Assembly (NCBI GenBank): GCA_001782975.1
Contig: MFQD01000036.1
Location: 157 to 15,166, forward strand
Length of the DNA: 15,010 nucleotides
DNA from: Candidatus Magasanikbacteria bacterium RIFCSPHIGHO2_02_FULL_50_9b
GTDB lineage: Bacteria; Patescibacteriota; Patescibacteriia; Magasanikbacterales; 2-02-FULL-50-9b
Reading direction: 5' to 3'
Numbering within the stretch: position 1 is the stretch's first letter; each line of letters begins with the position of its first letter. Position numbers and translations under genes: made by a program. Below, in pieces: positions 13,658 through 15,010 of this stretch. Below the pieces are notes generated by a model. The model did no database searches and was not told where the DNA came from. It saw only the letters and a program-made list of their open reading frames with translations.

Positions 13658-15010
13658 CTAGAGTTTCACCGGCGGCGCGCAGCCAACCGGATGGATGAGC
13701 AGCGGACCCCACAGATTGGGGCCGGGCTTCATCCCGATCTTGCCGACCGCTTCCTCGAAGCGCAATTTGACCCCTTGCTCGCCGAGCGACTTCAGGTCAA
13801 CGGTCTCGACCACCCCCTCCCCATCCAGCACGCCGTAGTGGCTCGCTTTCGGTTCGAGGATGTTACCATCCGCGCCATACACGCCCCACGACTGCTTGTC
13901 GTAGATCGTCATGACAAAGTGCGCCCAGAGAAACGTGAGGCGGATCGGTGCACTGCCGACCTTATACTTGACCCTGAACTTGGTGAGATCGAGTACGGCA
14001 AACTCGATGGCGCCGGGTGGCAAATTCTTGACTCCGAGACCACACTGGCCATTGAAGCTGTCCTTCGCGTAGCTCGAGCAGTGCGTCTGCATCGAGACGG
14101 TCCATGTCCATTCGGCTGGCAGCGGAGCGATCGGATCGTAGGTGTACTTCACCCAGTTTGCCGCGAACACGCACCCGGTCTTCGGGTCGCACGCGTCCGA
14201 CGTACAAGCGTCGCTGTCAACACAGCTCTTCGCGCTGCCCGCGACACACACTCCCGTTGCCGAGCACACGTCGCTCACCGTGCATGCATTGCCATCGTCA
14301 CATGGCTTCGTCCCGCCCACCGGCGGTGTATGCACACACACGCCCGTTGCACTCGTGCATGAATCTGTGGTGCACGAGTTAGCATCGTCACAGATCTTTC
14401 CGATGCACAGGTCTGGCGGTGGCAGTTCCTCTTTCGGTAGGTCGGGTGGTACGTCGACTTCGTCAGCGACGACGTCGATGATCTCTGGCGCCACATCGAT
14501 TTCGACTGGCACGTCGATCTCAACAACCGTCGCGTCCGTTCCGACTTCTGCGGTATCAACGCTGTCCACCTCGGCGACCACTACTTCAGGCTGCGGTTCG
14601 ACGACGTCCGTTGCACCGTTGTCCGTTTCTGTGCTGTCCACGGTGTCAACGTCAGGTTGCACGTCAACCTCGGTTGTCGCATCAATCTCAACTGGCACGT
14701 CCTCAAGCACCACGTCGATCTCAACGACCAACGCGTCCGTGTCAACCTCGGCGACCACCACTTCAGGCTGCGGTTCGACGACGTCCGTTCCTCCGTTGTC
14801 CGTTTCCGCATCGTCCACGGTGTCGACGTCAGGCTGCAAATCGATCTCGACTGGCGTGTCGATCTCAGCGACCGACGCGTCCGTGTCAACCTCGGCATCA
14901 TCCGCATCAACGATGACTTCAGGAGTCGGCTCTGCAACGTCGGTCATTTCGGTGTCGACTTCATCGACCTCAACCACCTCGTCGGCTTCAGCGTCGACAG
15001 TGTCGATCGG
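13658..15010 (-). CDS. Acidic, cysteine-repeat surface protein, N-terminus beyond window
   Basis: The frame stays open to the right edge, so the GTG at 14977 is probably internal and the true start lies outside. The visible 450 codons form three parts. First is a low-complexity acidic region rich in Asp, Val, Glu and Thr (14438-15010) with repeats. Second is a cysteine block (14171-14407) of three units of the form C-D-D-x-N-x-C-T-x-D-x-C-x4-G-x-C, resembling the Dictyostelium CTDC repeat found in secreted proteins. Third is a C-terminal domain of about 165 residues (13661-14158) rich in beta-type sequence, unidentified, perhaps a jelly roll. Such an architecture is familiar from myxobacterial lipoproteins and surface proteins, where an acidic linker follows the lipid anchor. 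It is probably exported, disulfide-bonded and surface-attached; function unknown. The gene is visibly GC-richer than its neighbours (sampled line at 14161: 40 of 60 G/C; at 8461: 25 of 60), suggesting transfer. Confidence 0.85.
   Translation of the reverse strand, partial: PIDTVDAEADEVVEVDEVDTEMTDVAEPTPEVIVDADDAEVDTDASVAEIDTPVEIDLQPDVDTVDDAETDNGGTDVVEPQPEVVVAEVDTDALVVEIDVVLEDVPVEIDATTEVDVQPDVDTVDSTETDNGATDVVEPQPEVVVAEVDSVDTAEVGTDATVVEIDVPVEIDVAPEIIDVVADEVDVPPDLPKEELPPPDLCIGKICDDANSCTTDSCTSATGVCVHTPPVGGTKPCDDGNACTVSDVCSATGVCVAGSAKSCVDSDACTSDACDPKTGCVFAANWVKYTYDPIAPLPAEWTWTVSMQTHCSSYAKDSFNGQCGLGVKNLPPGAIEFAVLDLTKFRVKYKVGSAPIRLTFLWAHFVMTIYDKQSWGVYGADGNILEPKASHYGVLDGEGVVETVDLKSLGEQGVKLRFEEAVGKIGMKPGPNLWGPLLIHPVGCAPPVKL
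14572..14661 (-). repeat. Direct repeat copy within the acidic region (with 14749-14838)
   Basis: This 90-nt segment matches 14749-14838 at about 80 of 90 positions by eye, offset by 177 nt (59 codons), so the reading frame is kept. It encodes a block containing TDVVEPQPEVVVAEVD. Most differences leave the acidic character unchanged. Confidence 0.8.
14749..14838 (-). repeat. Direct repeat copy within the acidic region (with 14572-14661)
   Basis: This is the second copy of the 90-nt in-frame unit. A third, more degenerate protein-level copy (TDVAEPTPEVIVDADDAEVD) lies further right at about 14888-14944, so the acidic linker seems to have grown by duplication of a unit of about 59 residues. 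Confidence 0.8.

Noticed and set aside
13691..14362. A 223-codon open frame on the plus strand
   Set aside because: It is antisense to the cysteine-repeat protein, whose regular cysteine spacing shows that the minus strand is coding. High GC lengthens chance frames here.
14572..14977. CRISPR or tandem satellite array
   Set aside because: The repeats are coding, in frame, acidic and spaced by coding sequence of similar type rather than unique spacers.

Overview
This window looks like part of the chromosome of an uncultured bacterium, and its theme is assembly of a cell-surface glycan. I suspect a Candidate Phyla Radiation (Patescibacteria, Parcubacteria-like) lineage. The grounds are dense packing, base composition near half GC, a run of O-antigen-ligase-like proteins with TPR tails, and no recognisable Shine-Dalgarno sequence at any of the nine visible starts. 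This placement is an inference and no phylogenetic marker gene is present. TGA is used as a stop (at 3076, 4050 and 11640), so the lineages that read TGA as glycine are excluded.

Layout. Positions 1-931 (-) encode an exported subtilisin-like protease, cut by the window edge just before its catalytic serine. Upstream of it, probably in the same operon, is a membrane-anchored TPR protein (945-1634, -). Divergent from these, with overlapping promoters, is a polyprenyl-phosphate sugar-1-phosphate transferase (1694-3076, +), the enzyme type that starts glycan assembly on the lipid carrier. A convergent gap holding a long hairpin (3101-3167) separates it from a minus-strand block. In transcription order that block is two Wzy/WaaL-type proteins with TPR tails (9547-7406 and 7399-5192), a family 4 glycosyltransferase (5186-4050) and a short UDP-glucose/GDP-mannose dehydrogenase-like protein (4009-3191) with its own promoter. 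A third Wzy/WaaL-TPR protein (9631-11640, +) is divergent from the block, and a fourth (13572-11644, -) converges on the third. From 13658 to the right edge is a different kind of gene: a GC-richer, acidic, cysteine-repeat surface protein, incomplete at its N-terminus and followed by a clear intrinsic terminator.

How the parts may work together. The transferase would load the first sugar phosphate on undecaprenyl phosphate, the glycosyltransferase would extend it, and the dehydrogenase would supply an oxidised nucleotide sugar. The four Wzy/WaaL-TPR proteins would polymerise the glycan or transfer it to acceptors outside the membrane. No flippase, chain-length regulator or ABC exporter lies in the window. 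The exported protease and the cysteine-rich protein could act on, or be part of, the same surface layer, but only proximity suggests this.

The most interesting points are: (1) four Wzy/WaaL-TPR paralogues side by side, sharing signatures in both the membrane core and the TPR tail, with one lacking the usual His-Asn pair; (2) three of these genes have a promoter placed so that the transcript would begin about 3 nt before the ATG; (3) the last gene's terminator hairpin also carries the -35 box of the next gene; and (4) the last gene is compositionally foreign and resembles secreted proteins of Myxococcota and slime moulds.
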